Origin: Paraburkholderia sp. FT54
GTDB taxonomy: Bacteria; Pseudomonadota; Gammaproteobacteria; Burkholderiales; Burkholderiaceae
DNA length: 64,000 nucleotides
NCBI RefSeq assembly: GCF_031585635.1
Contig: NZ_CP134196.1
Coordinates: forward strand, 2,046,001 to 2,110,000
Direction: 5' to 3'
In this document: piece after piece, positions 62,629 through 64,000 of the stretch
Position numbering within the stretch: the stretch's first letter is position 1
How the letters are laid out: each line of letters opens with the position of its first letter
Translations under genes and position numbers: made by a program
Notes under the pieces: model-generated
Told to the model about the DNA's origin: nothing
Databases searched by the model: none
What the model saw: only the letters and a program-made list of their open reading frames with translations

Positions 62629-63795
62629 TTGAACAAGAAAGTATTGACCGCCGCTACTCTCGCCGTCTTCGCCACTGCCGCCCACGCACAAAGCAGTGTC
62701 ACGCTGTATGGCTTGATCGATGCCGGTATCAGCTACGTGAACAACTCGAAGACCGCAACGGGTCACGACAACCTCTTCAAATACGACGACGGCGTTGCAC
62801 AAGGCAGCCGTTGGGGCCTGCGCGGCACGGAAGACCTGGGTGGCGGCCTGAAGGCGCTGTTCGTGTTGGAAAACGGCTTTAACAGCGGCAACGGCACGCT
62901 GGGCCAGGGCGGCGCGCTGTTCGGCCGTCAGGCCTATGTCGGTCTGTCGAAGGACACTATGGGCTCGCTGACGTTCGGCCGCCAGTACTCGTTTTCGACG
63001 GACTATCTGGGCGGCAACTACTCGACCGGCGGCCAGACCGTCGCGGGTAACTACGCTTACCACATCAACGACGTCGACCAGCTGACGTCGAGCCGTATCA
63101 ACAACGCAGTCAAGTTCAGCAGCGCGAATTTCGCGGGCCTGACCTTCGGCGCGATGTACGGCTTCTCGAACCAGGCTGGCGCATTCGCCGGCGCACCGGC
63201 AACCGGCACGGCCGCTGCACCGGTCGCGGGTTCGTCGCGTGCTTATAGCTTCGGCGTGAACTACGCAAACGGCCCGTTCGGCGTCGGCGCGGCTTACACG
63301 GACATCCGCTACCCGGGTCAGGCAACGCCGGCGTTCTCGACGGCCATGGCCAACGTGACGACGGGCACCGTGCGCGACCTGCGTACGTTCGGCGTCGGCG
63401 GCCGTTACTCGATCGGCGCAGCCACGCTGTGGGCGTTGTACACGAACACGCGCTTCGAGCCGATCACGGGCGGTTCGACGACGTTCGCCGCCTATGAAGC
63501 AGGCGCGAAGTACGCGTTCACGCCGGCTCTGACGGCAGGCGCGGGCTACACGTACATGCACCTGAGCAACGCCAACACGGGCCACTGGAACCAGGCGGAC
63601 CTGAGCGTCGATTACGCGCTGAGCAAGCGTACGGACGTGTATGCACTGGGTATCTACCAGATCGCTTCGGGCCACAACGCGGCAACGGGCGATGTGCAGG
63701 CGCAGATCGGTTCGAGCACGAGCTACTTCAACACGTCGGGCACGGGTTCGGATAACCAGCTGGCGTTCCGCGTCGGTATCCGTCACAAGTTCTAA
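62629..63795 (+). CDS. Outer-membrane porin (OmpC-like, Gram-negative porin family)
   Basis: A 388-residue trimeric-type porin. The signal peptide (MNKKVLTAATLAVFATAAHA) is followed by QSSVTLYGLIDAGISYVNNS, the standard opening of Burkholderia porins, and the protein ends with RVGIRHKF, whose terminal Phe is the outer-membrane assembly signal. The alternating beta pattern (SRWGLRGTEDLGGGLKALFV, then GLSKDTMGSLTFGRQYSFST) indicates 16 strands. The start is TTG with GGAGAAAG upstream. Codon use is strongly biased to a few codons, as in highly expressed genes. It is monocistronic, with a terminator at 63851. Confidence 0.95.
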   Translation: MNKKVLTAATLAVFATAAHAQSSVTLYGLIDAGISYVNNSKTATGHDNLFKYDDGVAQGSRWGLRGTEDLGGGLKALFVLENGFNSGNGTLGQGGALFGRQAYVGLSKDTMGSLTFGRQYSFSTDYLGGNYSTGGQTVAGNYAYHINDVDQLTSSRINNAVKFSSANFAGLTFGAMYGFSNQAGAFAGAPATGTAAAPVAGSSRAYSFGVNYANGPFGVGAAYTDIRYPGQATPAFSTAMANVTTGTVRDLRTFGVGGRYSIGAATLWALYTNTRFEPITGGSTTFAAYEAGAKYAFTPALTAGAGYTYMHLSNANTGHWNQADLSVDYALSKRTDVYALGIYQIASGHNAATGDVQAQIGSSTSYFNTSGTGSDNQLAFRVGIRHKF

Positions 63796-63850
63796 GCGAG
63801 TCTCCCGCTCGGCGGGGAACGCGGTTCCCTGCTGGATCGAGGTTCTGGAA

Positions 63851-63880
63851 AACGCCCTGCGGGGCGTTTTTTCTTTTTGG
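63851..63880 (+). terminator. Rho-independent terminator of the porin gene
   Basis: AACGCCC and GGGCGTT pair around TGCG and are followed by a T-rich run (TTTTTTCTTTTT). It lies 55 bases after the porin stop. Confidence 0.93.
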
Positions 63881-63896
63881 GCGAGTCCTTTTCTAT

Positions 63897-64000
63897 CTGA
63901 AATCGTTCGCCGCGCTGGTTTCCGATAGAGGCCCGGTGCTGCCAGGCGACATCGTCCTCGCCGACGATAACGGCGTATTGTTTACCGACGCCTCGACGTT
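63897..64000 (+). other. Possible RraA-family C-terminal sequence, open at the window end
   Basis: The frame that starts LKSFAALVSDRGPVLPGDIV and runs through LADDNGVLFTDAST to the window edge resembles the late PGDIVVADDDGV loop of RraA-like/aldolase proteins. It begins right after the porin terminator and lacks the front two thirds of such a protein, so it is either a gene fragment or chance similarity. The next bases outside the window are needed to judge it. Confidence 0.27.

Noticed and set aside
1..64000. tRNA, rRNA, prophage, transposase or integrase genes
   Set aside because: None was recognised on either strand by motif or by characteristic sequence.

Overview
The window looks like chromosomal DNA of a GC-rich betaproteobacterium of the Burkholderia/Paraburkholderia type. 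This is judged from strong GC bias at third codon positions and from familiar gene sets: an acoXABC-lipA cluster with acoR, a split phn cluster for C-P lyase, a pyrB with a long N-terminus, an OmpC-like porin started by TTG, and KdpD-like and giant hybrid kinases typical of that group. I see no rRNA, tRNA, CRISPR array, prophage or intact insertion sequence. Species cannot be fixed from the sequence alone.

Layout. 1-5.4 kb: 3' end of an EAL phosphodiesterase, a minus-strand operon of M23 peptidase, small membrane coiled-coil protein and bactofilin, then pyrB and a secreted esterase. 5.4-10.7 kb is a looser, accessory-looking stretch. It holds a KdpD-derived soluble histidine kinase, a frameshifted FixJ-type regulator fragment, small orphan proteins (PRC-barrel, RRM-like), a lone receiver protein, and two diverged copies of an 89-bp intergenic element. 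10.7-17.2 kb is one giant gene (2157 aa) joining a degenerate Ser/Thr kinase, an AAA ATPase, GAF/PAS sensors and a histidine kinase. 17.3-24 kb: a membrane protein, an aldo/keto reductase with a divergent LysR regulator, a divergent receiver/kinase pair, a broken acetyltransferase, and a two-gene unit for a threonine/serine/glycine-rich secreted protein.

24-34.3 kb: acetoin catabolism (acoX, acoA, acoB, acoC, lipA) with a near-perfect sigma-54 promoter, a cluster of TGAGAC/GTCTCA palindromes and the divergent activator acoR; then a secreted protein and pcaF. 34.6-41.6 kb: one long minus-strand operon for C4 sugar acids (gntR, ltnD, otnK, otnC, MFS transporter, otnI, denD), which should turn L-threonate and D-erythronate into dihydroxyacetone phosphate. 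41.7-45.3 kb: a PcaR-like IclR regulator, a truncated MFS remnant, an M20 amidohydrolase and a divergent LysR regulator.

45.3-53.5 kb: phosphonate degradation in two divergent arms, phnF-DUF1045-phnN and phnGHIJKLM, around a perfect 20-bp palindrome that is the best candidate PhnF operator; no phosphonate transporter is present. 53.5-58.2 kb: a lytic transglycosylase/exported protein/lipoprotein trio, and an operon coupling a PotD-like periplasmic binding protein to a membrane diguanylate cyclase. 58.6-64 kb: a small protein, a cationic amino-acid binding protein, an AstE/aspartoacylase-like hydrolase, a MetQ-like binding protein and a porin, several closed by clear intrinsic terminators.

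The most promising unusual systems are the binding-protein/diguanylate-cyclase operon, which recalls the Vibrio NspS-MbaA polyamine pathway, the giant pseudokinase-histidine kinase, the diverged intergenic repeat, and the regulatory DNA around aco, pcaF and phn.
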